This document shows positions 11,701 to 22,345 of a DNA stretch of 50,547 bases, piece after piece; within the stretch, counting starts at the first letter, position 1; each line of letters begins with the position of its first letter. The DNA lies in assembly GCA_018398765.1 (NCBI GenBank), contig JAHBMJ010000058.1, positions 6,818-57,364 of the forward strand, in the 5' to 3' direction. The DNA comes from Chromera velia. Its lineage: Eukaryota > Sar > Chromeraceae. The notes beneath the pieces were generated by a model. The model did not search any database. It saw only the letters and a program-made list of their open reading frames with translations, and had not been told where the DNA came from. Made by a program: the position numbers and the translations under genes.

Positions 11701-13439
11701 TATGTTTGAGCAAGAGCTGCCCTTATAGCCTCGTGAATGCGTGGCTTGCGTGCATCTCTCCAAAGATGTCGTCTCATGTGATAACTGTCTTTATCTTCTC
11801 TTCCTTTGTCCTGCCTTCCGGTTAGTATACACGCCTCATCAAAACACACGAAAACACACGGATGAGATTGATTTCATGAGCTGCAATACGAATACGTAAG
11901 TATGCCTATTTCTGCATGCCCCTGCTTCTCTCTCTGTCTTTTCTTCTTCAGATGGTGAGATTCGCACACCCGGACGCGCTCCTCGAGTCGGAACATGAGC
12001 ACCTCGACCCCCTGCAACTCGCGAGAGAGCATAGCCCCTTCTCTTCTGCTGTCGAGATCTCTCCCATGAATACAGAAGAGCAGGGTCAGATGGTCCGGTT
12101 CCTCAACACCTATTTTGCGCGTCAACGATTCAAAGACAGACTTCCTTTAAGATCTGGAAGTCGAAGACGTTCCTCCGTCTTCTTTCAAGGCGATGAGGAA
12201 GCGCCACCACCCCCAGCCCCGTCTCAGTCGGCCCATAAGAGATTGAGCGAAGAACTGGAACGTCTCCTTGAGCCTTTCGAGGGCCACCTGCCGAAGACAC
12301 TGGGCAACAGAACAACAGAGGGAGCAGAAATCCAAGGTCCACTGTCTCAGCACGGAGACGGAAAGACAGAGACTGCTGCAAAGGAATGAAACAACGATGT
12401 GAGAGAATTCGAAGACAAAGAAAGTGCGCTGAGTCTGCCCTTCACCCCACGGAGCGAGACTGCCGGTGTGAGAATCAAGAATCCGCTTCCCATCGTCGGC
12501 CTTCAGCTTCTCCGCCCGTACCTCAGCTATCCTCTCGGCATGACTGATCTGACCAAAACTCTCCAATTCCTCTATCTGGTCCGTCGGTCCGCCCGCTCGT
12601 CCATAGCATGGGTGGGAGAGAACGGGCAGGGGGGCCTATGTCTTTTTTCTTCCTCAGACAATTCTTCTTCAGACTTTGTTTGTCCCTTCTACCTTTTTTG
12701 TTTCTTCGTTCTCGTCAATTCCCCTTCTCCCTCTTTCGCTTACTTCTCTTTGGGCAGGTCTCCTGATTTTTTTAAGTTTTGGGAGCTTCCCGTCTGTGTC
12801 AAGCATAACGCGAAATCAAACGCCCTTTCTTATTTGTCTTCCATCCATGCTTACAAGCTCTTCATCAAGCCGACTGTTTGTGTTCGCCCCTCTTTTTTGA
12901 CGAGCAGGTGGAGGCAAACTATTCAAAGAAGCCCCAGTACCATAACGCAGTCCATGGGGCAGACGTGAGTCCAGCGTTTCTTTCCAGCTGCATTCATGCT
13001 ACTTCATGGTTTTGCTCCGCTGCCCCTCTCTTGAGTACCCTTCACTCCAGTTGGTCATTTGCTGCACTGTTGCGTGTATCTGGGCTGTCTCTGCCTGTCT
13101 ACCTCACTTTTTTTTTATTTCCTCAAATCTATAGCATGCGATGTGTCAATGGCTTGTGCCAGTGCCATCATACCAAATGTCTCCTCAGTGCTGTCTGAAC
13201 GTGTGTCAGAAGCAGACCTTCAGATGGTTCTGACCTTTCAAGTGTTTCTCTCCTCACAGGTTGCTTTGATGACGGTATGGCTAGCTGAGCACTGCGGCGT
13301 GCGCCGACTGCTGAGCTCTATCCAGAACGTCTCTGTTGTCATTGTGGCCCTCTGTTACGATCTCGGTCACCAGGGGTTCAACAACCAATTCCACTTGAAC
13401 AGGTGAGCTGCACGTGAGGCATGCGTTACATTGCGTGTA

Positions 13440-13479
<40 letters not shown>

Positions 13480-14308
13480 TGTATGTGTGTGTGCGTGTGT
13501 ATGTGTGTGTGTGTGTGTGTGTGTGCACCAGAGAACCACGTGTGCTACCACGGGACCCTTTTTTATTTGTCTGTCCGGCGAAGTCCATGAGGACAGGCGC
13601 ATTCCATTCCTTTGAACTCCTGCCTTGGAACTTTCATATTCCCTCCCTCCCTTCCTGCAGTGGAAGTGAGATTGCGATGATGTACAACGACAGGAGCGTC
13701 CTCGAGAACTTCCACGCAGCCAAAACCTTCCTGGCTCTGAAGACAAAAGGGTGCAAAATGCTGGTCAGTCCGGATACCAGATTGGCATACAATTTGTCAG
13801 GAAACAACTCACACAGGACAGACACAAGCTTCCTAAGGATGAAGCATAGCATTGCCAAGGAAATCAGCTCACCGCTTGGCCCGTGTGCTCGGTTGCTTGC
13901 CTGCCTGCCTCTCTTCCTGCGTGCCTGAGGAGTTTCAATGATATGCGTTAACAATCGTCTCAAGATTGATTGAAGTGAAGGCTTGCATGTCCATCCTTCC
14001 CCCAATGAATCTGATGCATGGTTACAGGAACACCGGGGCACAGAAGATCAACAGCTGGCGCGGTCTGCCATCATCGATCTGATTTTGGACACAGACATGA
14101 AGAGGGTCGGTCGGTCGGTCGGTCAATTGGGAATCGTGGTGGTCGACATCTGGTTCGTTGCTTCTCTCTGCTCTCAAATTTCTCTTTCTTTCTTTTCTTT
14201 CTTTCTTTCTTTCTTGCTTGCTTGCTTGCTTGCTTTCTTTCTTTCTTTCTTTTCTTTCTTTCTTTCTTTCTTTCTTTCTTTGTTTCTTTCTTTTCTTTCT
14301 TTCTTTCT

Positions 14309-14369
<61 letters not shown>

Positions 14370-16392
14370 TGTGTGTGTTGTGTATGTGCTTGTGCGTCTC
14401 TGCGCTGTTTGCAGCATTTTGAGTTCGTCTCTTCCCTGAAGCTCCTCCTGACTTCTCCCGGGTTTGCTTCCAACATGTCCCCCTCCGGATCGTTAGTCCG
14501 TGAGGTCGAGAGGAAGGAGGAAGATCAGAAGGGGAAGCAGGCGGCGGAGGACCATATCTGGATGGTGACGAGGGCATGTCTCAAGGCTGCAGATCTCGGT
14601 GGGTGGAAGCGAGGCTTTTCCCTAGCTTGTGTTCTCTCTGGTTGTGTCAAGTTTGTTGCCTTGGATCGGATAGACGCTACTTCGCGTGAGTCTGCCAAAA
14701 AATTCGGATGTGTCTTCCCGTCAGGTGGGTGAGCAAAACTGAGACTGGGTCGCTGAATTGCATTGATTTGATGCTGTCTTGTCTTTTTTTGGTTTTAGAC
14801 CAATGTGTGCTCTGGTGACAGGTACAATTTCGGTCATTCTTTCTTGGGTGTCTCCTTGAATGCAGTCAAGCCGTTGTGTAAACAAATGTGTGCAGGCTAC
14901 AGCGCAAAGCCCTGGCGGATTCACTTTGCCCGTGCTGTCTGCGTGACGTCGGAGTTCTTCCACCAGGGAGACACTGAGAGGTCAATGGGGCTGCCCATCT
15001 CACCCCTCTGCAACAGACGGGAAACGACCCCCTCCGGTTTATGCAAGTCGCAAGTCGGCTTTCTTACCTTCGTCTGCACGTAAGGCAAAAAAAAGGCAGG
15101 TACAGAAGGGTTTCACTGCTTGGAAGAAGATTTTGGAAATCTGAAGCAAGGCCCGATTCCCTTTCTTCCTTTTTTGTGTCTGACGTCATATCTCAGCCTT
15201 TGGGTGAAGTTTTTTTGCCAAAAAAACAAATGTCCGCTTCTTCAGCCACGTGCCTTTGTCTTTGCCTGTTTGGTTGTGAGGCTCTCCTTTGTCTGATTCT
15301 TCATTGTCGGTTTGCACATATCCCTTTATCTGCCCACCTCTTTGTGTGCTTGTCTCTCTGTTCATCCGTGTCGATTTGAACAGGGAGCTCTTTGCGAGCC
15401 TTGCATAAGTCGAGCAGATCTCCAAGGGAAAAAGTGCACTGCAGGGCCGGCGGAGACTGTCGGAGTGTTTTTCCAGTGCCCATCTGACTCTTCAAAGAGT
15501 GGAGGAGAGGACGAATCAACGGGGCAGCCTCATCGGGAAAAAAGGGGGGGAGGGTGCTCTGACACGGGAGGAGGAAAATATCACATCTGTGTGTCTGAAG
15601 AATTTGAATGCCAATGTGGAAGCATGGAAGCGCAGTGAGACAGTGCACCTGCTTCCAGCGTCTCTTTTTGCAGAGGCACACACAGAGACAGAAAAAGAAT
15701 CTGGCAGAGAGCCTGGACCACCAGTTCTGGTATCTCGTCAGACCTCACCGCTCTCCTCTACCCGTCATGACCATCGACAAAGGTCTCCCGGTCTCTCCAG
15801 CCGAAGAATTTTGCAACTGAACTCCGTCATTTCCCGGATTTCTTCCGGGGAAGCTGCAATGCGGCAAGTGACACCCGGGTCCCCGTCTCTGTCTCTTGCC
15901 CGCCCAAAATCTCCAAACTGTCTGTCCAACCGACGAATTCTGACACTGAACTCTGTGGCATCCCGAATTTCCGGGGGAGAAGTTCCGATGCAACCGCAGA
16001 TCAAGACATCAACTCCCAATGCATACTCAGAAAGAGTCACGCAGCTCCACTTCCCACCTACGCAACAGCTAAAAGAGCCTCATCCCCCCCCAGCACAGTC
16101 AGATACTCAAGCAGAGTCTCACTTGGGAGTCCCTCATGTGAGTCCAGCAGGCACCCACCACCCTGCACAGTCTGATACCGACACCGAGACGCACCTCCGT
16201 TTCCCTCACATTCATCATGAAGAGGTTCAGCCCCTCACACAACCAGAGACCCGTGGAGAGGTCCTGGTCCATTCCGATTCTCTCTCAGTCCAGGAGAGAG
16301 TGGGGAGTCTCTCTGAGGGCGTGCAGGTGGCTGCCCCCCGTAGTCGTGCAATGCTGTTCCAAGCCTTGCAGAACGATTCAACGCAAAGATAG
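8703..16392 (+). CDS. Six-TM 3',5'-cyclic nucleotide phosphodiesterase, possibly catalytically altered
   Basis: Class I PDE that would hydrolyse cAMP/cGMP at a membrane. Exons keeping frame: 8703-8782, 9253-9835, 10462-10692, 11340-11468, 11952-12578 (probably more than one exon), 12908-12964, 13260-13402, 13661-13763, 14028-14105, 14415-14598, 14896-15079, 15384 onward. Exon 2 encodes six hydrophobic helices (for example WLLYSAVIFLFLDVV, then AVVVALVTMFVITVL), the layout of apicomplexan PDEs. Catalytic signatures: YHNAVHGADV, then ALCYDLGHQGFNN, NDRSVLEN, ILDTDMKRHFE, KAADLG, EFFHQGD, SQVGFLTF. The usual HD is YD here: TAC at 13356-13358 replaces the metal-ligand His codon. Two stops interrupt the otherwise continuous frame: TGA 12387-12389 and TAA 15406-15408. 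The frame then runs to TAG 16390-16392 and includes NLNANVEAWK, which resembles the last PDE helix, so the tail probably belongs to the gene. An unseen short intron, sequence errors, or a decaying paralogue could explain the stops. Gap 11102-11333 lies in an intron. Confidence 0.87.
11102..11333. other. Assembly gap (232 N)
   Basis: Run of N after a poly-C tract, inside the phosphodiesterase between exons 10462-10692 and 11340-11468. The flanking exons join in frame, so no missing exon is required, but one cannot be excluded. Confidence 0.99.
13438..13525 (+). repeat. (GT)n microsatellite in PDE intron
   Basis: Gt tract with occasional at/gc steps, beginning about 35 nt after the donor of exon 13260-13402. 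Confidence 0.95.
14176..14378 (+). repeat. (CTTT)n(CT)n(GT)n compound microsatellite in PDE intron
   Basis: About 200 bp of pyrimidine repeats (cttt/cttg units, then ct) ending in a gt tract. It lies inside the intron 14106-14414, which begins with a (ggtc)n run at the donor. Confidence 0.95.
15763..16250 (+). other. Repeat modules in the PDE C-terminal tail
   Basis: The tail frame encodes two copies of a roughly 22-residue module (SSRRILQLNSVISRIS.. and SNRRILTLNSVASRIS..), each followed by GEx(A/P)M. Further on are two copies of a PAQSDTxxExHL(G/R)xPH module. Repetition at protein level with diverged codons suggests translated sequence, supporting that the frame after the TAA at 15406 is, or recently was, coding. 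Confidence 0.7.
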
Positions 16393-17640
16393 ACTCATTG
16401 TCGGAAACAAGAAGGGGCGGGGGGGGGAGAGAGGGGACAAAAGAGAACCGGCATGGAAGTAAGAGAAATGTTTTCCCTGTGAACTGGGACACAAACCTGC
16501 GTGTGTTTCCAAAAGTTGTGAACAGCTTTCTTTGGGAAAGGCTCCATCGCAGAAACGTCAAAGGAGGGGAAATGCATTGGCCAGCTGTGGAAATTTGCAC
16601 AGACAAGAAAGAGGCGCTTTCCGAAGTTCCCCTCGTCGCTTGCTGTGCAAGTTGCACGGTGAATTTCAGCTTCATGTGAGTGAGTGAGTGAGTGAGTGAG
16701 TGAGTGAGTGAGCGAGTGAATGAATGAATGAATGAATGAATGAATGAATGAAGGAAGAAAGGAAGGAAGGAAGGAAAGAGTGAATTAATTAATGCAGAAA
16801 TGATTGATAAGGCCGTTCCGGTTCGTGTGCACAAGGTCGACTGAACAAATCTCTTTGCTGATGCAGCTGGAAGGGAGCGAGGGGTAGCCAGGAGAAGTTA
16901 AGGGGGAAATGTTCAGCCAAGGAAAGGATCGGAATTCCAGGGGGACCAGTTAATGGATGTTCAGCGACAGAAGTTAAGTTAAGGGAAGGAAAAACAAATG
17001 GGGGGGGAAAAGGGTCGCGTCAAGTTAAGGGAAAGGAAGTGAATGTGAGCCGAGAAAAAACTAGGGGTGGTTTGGTTCCTTGCCCCCCCCCCGCGTGTTC
17101 AGACATGCATCAGACATCCTTCATCCCTCGTACTCTTTTTTCTAGACATGGGTAAGCTCAGACAAAGGGAACAACCCGTTGGTTTCCCGAGTAGTGCGCG
17201 TGCATGCATGCGTGTGTGCATGCGTGCACGTGTGAATGCTGTTGTGTCTGCTGCTGTATGAGAATCACGCGGCACTGACTGACTAAATTCATCCCAACCT
17301 CGGGCACACTCTTTCTCTCTTCCGTGCGTAACTGTGTGCCGTTTACAAGAGGTAGCTGTTGACATGAGAACTTCCACTCGAAGTGAAGTGTAAAAACGTT
17401 CTTTCTGCAAGTTCGTTATAGCCAGCAATTCTCTCTCTTCACGTTTCTTCTGCTCTCCGACTGTTCTCTCCCCATCGACTCGATCTGCGCTTGCTGAATG
17501 CTTTGAATGTCCGATGCATGGTAGTCCAGTAGAAACAACGAAAGAGTTGAATTCTGTTCCGAAGCGCTGCAAACGCATTGGCGGTCGATTCAGAGCTCCG
17601 ACTCCCGCCCGGCAAATGTTTCATTTTATTTTTTTGTGTG
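16393..17640. other. Intergenic region after the PDE
   Basis: No recognisable gene. It contains (GTGA)n grading into (ATGA)n and (GGAA)n at 16677-16785, and several gttaaggg(g)aa motifs at 16899-17040. Open frames on both strands (for example minus 17099-17578) show no domain or splice support. Confidence 0.5.
16677..16785 (+). repeat. (GTGA)n(ATGA)n(GGAA)n tetranucleotide array
   Basis: Consecutive gtga, then atga, then ggaa units over about 110 bp, downstream of the PDE stop. Confidence 0.95.
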
Positions 17641-20450
17641 AAAATTTTGGAAATACGATTCGATCAGAAAATGCCTGACTCCAGAGAACCACGGGGAAGT
17701 CTTAGCGGTACAGACGTACAAGGACATCGCTTCAAGCCGTAAAAAAAATGTACGGCTTCAGTCGCTTGGAATATGTGTTTGTCCTAGTGCGTCAAGCAAG
17801 TCCTTGTTGACACAAATCCTTTTTGATTTTTGCTGACCTGCAACCCGAAAGACGTTTTGACAAGAATGGAAGCCGTAGTTTTGGGTGTGGTATTATTGCA
17901 CTTGGGCAATCGATGCAAGACGATGCTCTCAGAGCTGGGCGTAGTCAAATGAACAAACATACCTGCAGGCGTACGTACACAGCTTGAGCAGTAGCAGCAT
18001 ACTGCTTGCGAGCTGGTAGTAGTCTGGTATCAATCGAGTCGATGTAGAAATTGAAAGTGTAAACAAACAATATATATGCAGGTACATGGCTGGCCCAGTG
18101 GCCCATAAGACGCAGGGCTGTTCATTACCGTCTTTTCTTATATTTCAGTACGTTGAGTATGGCCGTACTGAAAATAGTTTTTTAGTTCTTTTGACTCTGA
18201 GTCTCTCTAAGACTTTCCTAGCTTCTTTTTCATTTCTTTTCCAGACGATCATACCGTTCTGACCCTTTTTTATAAACTATAGCTATATAATAGCCCTGTT
18301 CCGATCTTTTACTAAGGTCATGGCTAATAAGATGACTTTTATAATTCGATCACTATATTGTTTTGATATACAATATAGTAAATGATTGACTCGTCATGTT
18401 CAATCACTAGCTAACCTTTCTGTAATATAAATGCCATTAGATGATATTGCAGCCCTTATAGCTAGTGTCTTCCTACCATGCCTTAGCTAGTGCCTTAGAG
18501 GTAACGGCAGGACAGATGGAGAGCTAGACCCTGAGACGAGGCCTAGACAGAGAGATGGATCTACAACAATAGATCTACAAACTCTCAGGCAGCTCAGAGA
18601 TTATTGCAATTCATGCATATTATTTGAAGATCCTCAGCCGTTTATAGAGTTGGGAGGATTCATAGTTCGAAGTTCAACTTGACTTCTGCTAGCTAGCGAT
18701 GCATCCATTTAAGAGAAAACAGACTCACAACCGAACAAACGGAACGGGAACATTTTAGCAAGACGGCTGAGCGTAAACTCTTTAAAACTTGGTGTTAGAC
18801 CCAGTGACCTGGCCCCGGACCGTCCAGTCCCCGCGCAAATGGAAAAATAAACTTTTCAGGGCCAGGTAGATAGAAAGCGGCGGTGAGCGATCAAAGTACT
18901 GGCTAGAGCAGTGGTGGCGCGCATGCATGGCATTGCGAGAAAGACCGTAAACGGCGGCGGCGGGACAATGCCGGGAAGTAGGACACTATAGAACACTAGC
19001 TAGATCTTATGCTGACATGTGCTATACTATATTTAACCATGCATGTTGTACAAGTTTTATGTTATCACACGGGATACACCTAACCAGTTGGGTGAGTGCC
19101 TTGGGAGGGCTTTTAGGGGGTCAGCAAATTTGATTGATTGATTGATGCACACTATATCAGGGGCTTGGGCTTGTTTTAGATGCATGAGCGAACCTAGGAG
19201 CGAATTCTCAGTTCATCTCAACATATCTCAGCAGAGCTGAGCAAGACTAAGCTGCTCCCTCAGACAACAGTGATATTTTTATTAATTTCTTGGTCTTATG
19301 TTATCTTGTGAATAAATATGAATAAGACTTATATGTTGCAAACATAGTTGCAAGTGCTAATGCAAGTGTTAATGATCAAGTCATAATAATATTATATATA
19401 TTCGGTAGTTATGATGACTATCGTAAGGCACGAGTTGGAGAAATGGAAGAAGTATTGGGAAGGGTATATTGAGATGAGATTAGACAAGATTCGACTTTAC
19501 ACAGACGGAGCATTAGGAGAGGGAGCATTAGTAGTACTTAGGAGAGCAGTTCACCAGATTGCAGCGAGAACAAACACCAAACCTAGCAGAGTGATACAGA
19601 GTGGCAAGAATGGTGAAGGTCAGAATCTAGCTTGCAGTGATTAGAGTTTCGGTTTACTGTTAGTTAGTTAGTTAGTTAGAGGATGCTTAAGCCCAGTTGG
19701 AGCGCTAAACTCCCGGGTAGTATATACATGCATGGTTATTGTTTGTTAAGTTGCCGGTGGAGTTGATCAGTTAATCACTTTGAATTCTAGAATAGGGAGA
19801 CAGGCATCAAAGAGACAGACCGGATGCGAGCGTAGAAGCGATTAAATAACATTACAGATGAAGACTCTGAGTTCAGATATACTTGTACTGGGGAGTGGAC
19901 AGTTACAATCATTTGAATTAATGGATTGCAGCTCAGCCAGGCAATGCAGGAATTCTCTTTCATCCAGCCACTTGGCATATAAAGAAAGTTTATACATAAA
20001 GTCATCAACATACTGAATACAAGAATCATGTACACAGAGTTTGTGGTCGCTACATTCAACAGACAGAGCACTGCTTTCGCCTTGAGGATTAAATGAGAGC
20101 AGACGTAAGAAACCGAACAGAAAGCCATCGGTTACTGTGAGAGCAGATCAAGAGAGGGCGGGAAAGGAGTAAAGACCAGAGGCAGATTTGTTACAAAGAA
20201 GAAACACAAACATGCGATGAGAGGAGGGAAAAGCTTGTTGAGGGGGGGTGAGCTTAGTAAGAAGAAAGAAATGTGAAGAAGCGATATTAGCCCCTGCCCG
20301 CCGCGTGCAGACCTCTTTCGCAACTGCATATCTAGCTCTGCTCCTAGCTCTGCCCTTAAAGAAGAGAGCGCCGGTGCCTTGAACTCTTCGTCGCTGCTGC
20401 CCGCTGATGCCAGGGTGTTGCGGCACTCCCACCCCCAACCATGATAGTTA
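17640..20450. other. AT-rich gene-poor region
   Basis: Composition shifts to AT-rich. Small hairpins are visible: aagccgt/acggctt at about 17734-17758, and actatattg/caatatagt at 18352-18378. A short open frame at 19411-19644 (+, 77 codons) contains LYTDGAL, faintly like the start of an RNase H domain, but too little to call. No host gene was recognised. Confidence 0.5.
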
Positions 20451-20451
20451 C

Positions 20452-20511
20452 ACTAGTACAGTACAGTGTAGAGGCAAAACTAGTGTAGTACAGTACAGTA
20501 CAGTACACTAC
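20452..20511. repeat. gtacagt-rich imperfect inverted repeat
   Basis: The segment reads actagtacagtacagtgtag, a spacer, then actagtgtagtacagtacag and further gtacagt units. Similar gtacagt clusters occur at 21602-21648 and 26661-26701, on both sides of the mobile DNA. They may be terminal or subterminal motifs of the hAT element, but no clean TIR pair was delimited. Confidence 0.6.
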
Positions 20512-20984
20512 AATTCGAGCAGCCCGCCCCGCCCTGCTTCATTAAGTTGGGCAGGCTGCCCGCCGTTCGTCCTACTACCTTTTTATAAGCCTTTAAGCTA
20601 AGTTTTTAGGCTACTTAAAGCCTACTTTTCCTTATGTTTTTAGCAACTTTTTACTAGTGTTTGATATTGAGAAAATTAAAGTCGCTCTAGACTTTGCTCA
20701 GTAATCAGGTAAAAGAACAAACCAACTGGTTTCGGCACTCTGCCCTCGTCAGGGATTCACTATTCCTATAAGATCACCGCACGCCTTTTTCACTTAAAGA
20801 TAACGTCTCTCCTTTGGACAGAGCATCAAAGCTTTAAAGAACTCTTCTGAAGTAGTTTCCAACACCTCACTTGGTGAGGCGGAGCCGTGAAACTGAACGC
20901 AGCTCGGTCAGAGACCAAAACGTCGAATCATTTTTGCATTTGGGACTGTGTATTTGGAAAAATCATTTTTTTGAAAAATCATTT

Positions 20985-21484
20985 TTGTCAAGGAGCTTGA
21001 GATATACCTCGACAGAAAGGGCAAGCTCGCCGACCCTATCGCCATCGCAGCCCTGAAGCTCCGAGTCGTTGCCGATAAGGTGGATAACCTCTCCTGGTCT
21101 AGCTCCTGGTGGTACCGGGATGACCTTGTAGAAGCAGCCCCCAAGAACGCCTCCCTTGCCACGGAGGTCTTTCAGGCTGCTAATGTGGCGGGGGTCTGTG
21201 AGCAAGGGTTCTCTCTCTACGACCAGGTTTACTCTGGGAAAAAAAACCGTCTCACCCAGCCGCACCAGGACTTGCTGGTCACCACACACGCCAACCTCCA
21301 CTTCCAGAGGGTTCATCAGAGGAACGCCGGGCACCACAGGAGAGAGACCCAGATTTTGGGAATCCAAGGACTCGACCTTGCATCGGACGAGTCTGCCGAG
21401 GCATTTGATGACGAGCTAGATGGAGAGATAGCGGTTGAATACCTGAAGAACATCGGACTGGAGTTCAGAGAGGCTGCTTTCTGA
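20985..21484 (+). pseudogene. hAT-family transposase C-terminal remnant
   Basis: An open frame of about 166 codons ending at TGA 21482-21484. It has the order typical of the hAT C-terminal dimerisation region: an ELEIYLDRKG helix, a WW pair (SSSWWYRDD), LATEVFQAANVAGVCEQGFS, LYDQVYSGKKNRL, then LLVTTHANLHF. In hAT proteins the corresponding segment reads roughly SaxxERxFS followed by a K/R-K/R-NRL and an NL motif. Here ER is EQ. The N-terminal DNA-binding part and catalytic residues are absent, and stops precede the frame, so this is a fragment. It lies between two gtacagt clusters. Confidence 0.72.
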
Positions 21485-21601
21485 GTCACTGTAATTCATA
21501 ATCATGATCACCATATCATAACTTAGCACACATTCATAGAGTATTAACGTAGGTTAAAAGACCCTCTAGGACGCTAGAAATAGAAGAATTTTTTTTTAAG
21601 A

Positions 21602-21648
21602 TCTAGTACAGTAGTATAGTACAGTGTCGAAGTCATAGTACAGTACCG
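21602..21648. repeat. gtacagt cluster
   Basis: Three tagtacagt motifs within about 45 bp just downstream of the hAT remnant. Same motif family as 20452-20511 and 26661-26701. Confidence 0.6.
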
Positions 21649-22001
21649 GTTACACCATGGTTACTGACCCTACACCCCCCCTTTACAACGTATGACATGT
21701 AACCATCAGTCAAAAGTGGTGCCAATCGATTAGTTACGTTTGGTTACTCACAAAACTGGCTTCAAGATTGTTAAATAATTCAGGTTATGGTCAAAAATGA
21801 TAAAAAATGATGTGTCACACTCACTTTGCCCCCAAATCTCCCATAACCGGGTAACCCATAACCTTTTTTGACCCTCCTCAAAAATGAAGTAACCTCCTTC
21901 AAAAAACATTCAAACATGTTCTAAACATCATTTTCAATGCTTTCAAAAATTGAAAATTTGGTCGGTTACTGAGGTCAAAATGCTCATAACCGGGTAACCT
22001 G
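21649..22001. other. GGTAACC-motif-rich DNA into which the LINE inserted
   Basis: Non-coding and AT-rich, with many ggtaac/gttacc motifs, including two occurrences of cataaccgggtaacc (about 21842 and 21985). It appears to be an older repeat. The same motif style continues in the direct repeat 22002-22113. Confidence 0.6.
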
Positions 22002-22113
22002 TAACCTCTTTATGTGACAAAGATAAAAAAGGGGTAACTCAAAGTAACCGCATAGCCTACACTTCAAAAACATCAGATTTTGACGTAACTTGACCAGGCA
22101 GAGCTCCAAGTTG
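22002..22113 (+). repeat. 112-bp direct repeat, left copy (putative target-site duplication)
   Basis: It starts taacctctttatgtgacaaa and ends gcagagctccaagttg. Letter-by-letter comparison with 26458-26569 shows one difference, c versus t in acttcaaaaac/actttaaaaac. Similarity stops abruptly on both sides, at the LINE 5' end inside and at unrelated sequence outside. Confidence 0.95.
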
Positions 22114-22345
22114 ATGATTTTTCCTTTTGCTCTGCTGCCTCGCATGCTCCTCCCAAATCGTCCTCTTCTTCTTTTTCTTCTTTTTCGGATCCTTCTTTTC
22201 CCCCCTCCTCCCCTTTCTCCTCTTCCTCTTCTTCTTCTTTTTCTTCTTTTTCTTTTTCTCCTGTTCTACTTGTATTAGGGCATAAAAGGTTACACGGTGG
22301 TGAGAGATGGTTTGAAATTAGGCGTTCTCCTGATTTTGGTCTTAA

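Noticed and set aside
17099-17578. 159-codon minus-strand frame downstream of the PDE
   Set aside because: No recognisable family, no splice consensus and low-complexity ends; not supported as a gene.
18352-18378. Hairpin actatattg/caatatagt as RNA gene or terminator
   Set aside because: Short AT palindromes are expected in AT-rich DNA; no cloverleaf, box motifs or flanking gene. No tRNA, rRNA or snRNA was recognised anywhere in the window.
19411-19644. 77-codon ORF with LYTDGAL, possible RNase H fragment
   Set aside because: A single short motif; the other RNase H acidic residues cannot be placed.
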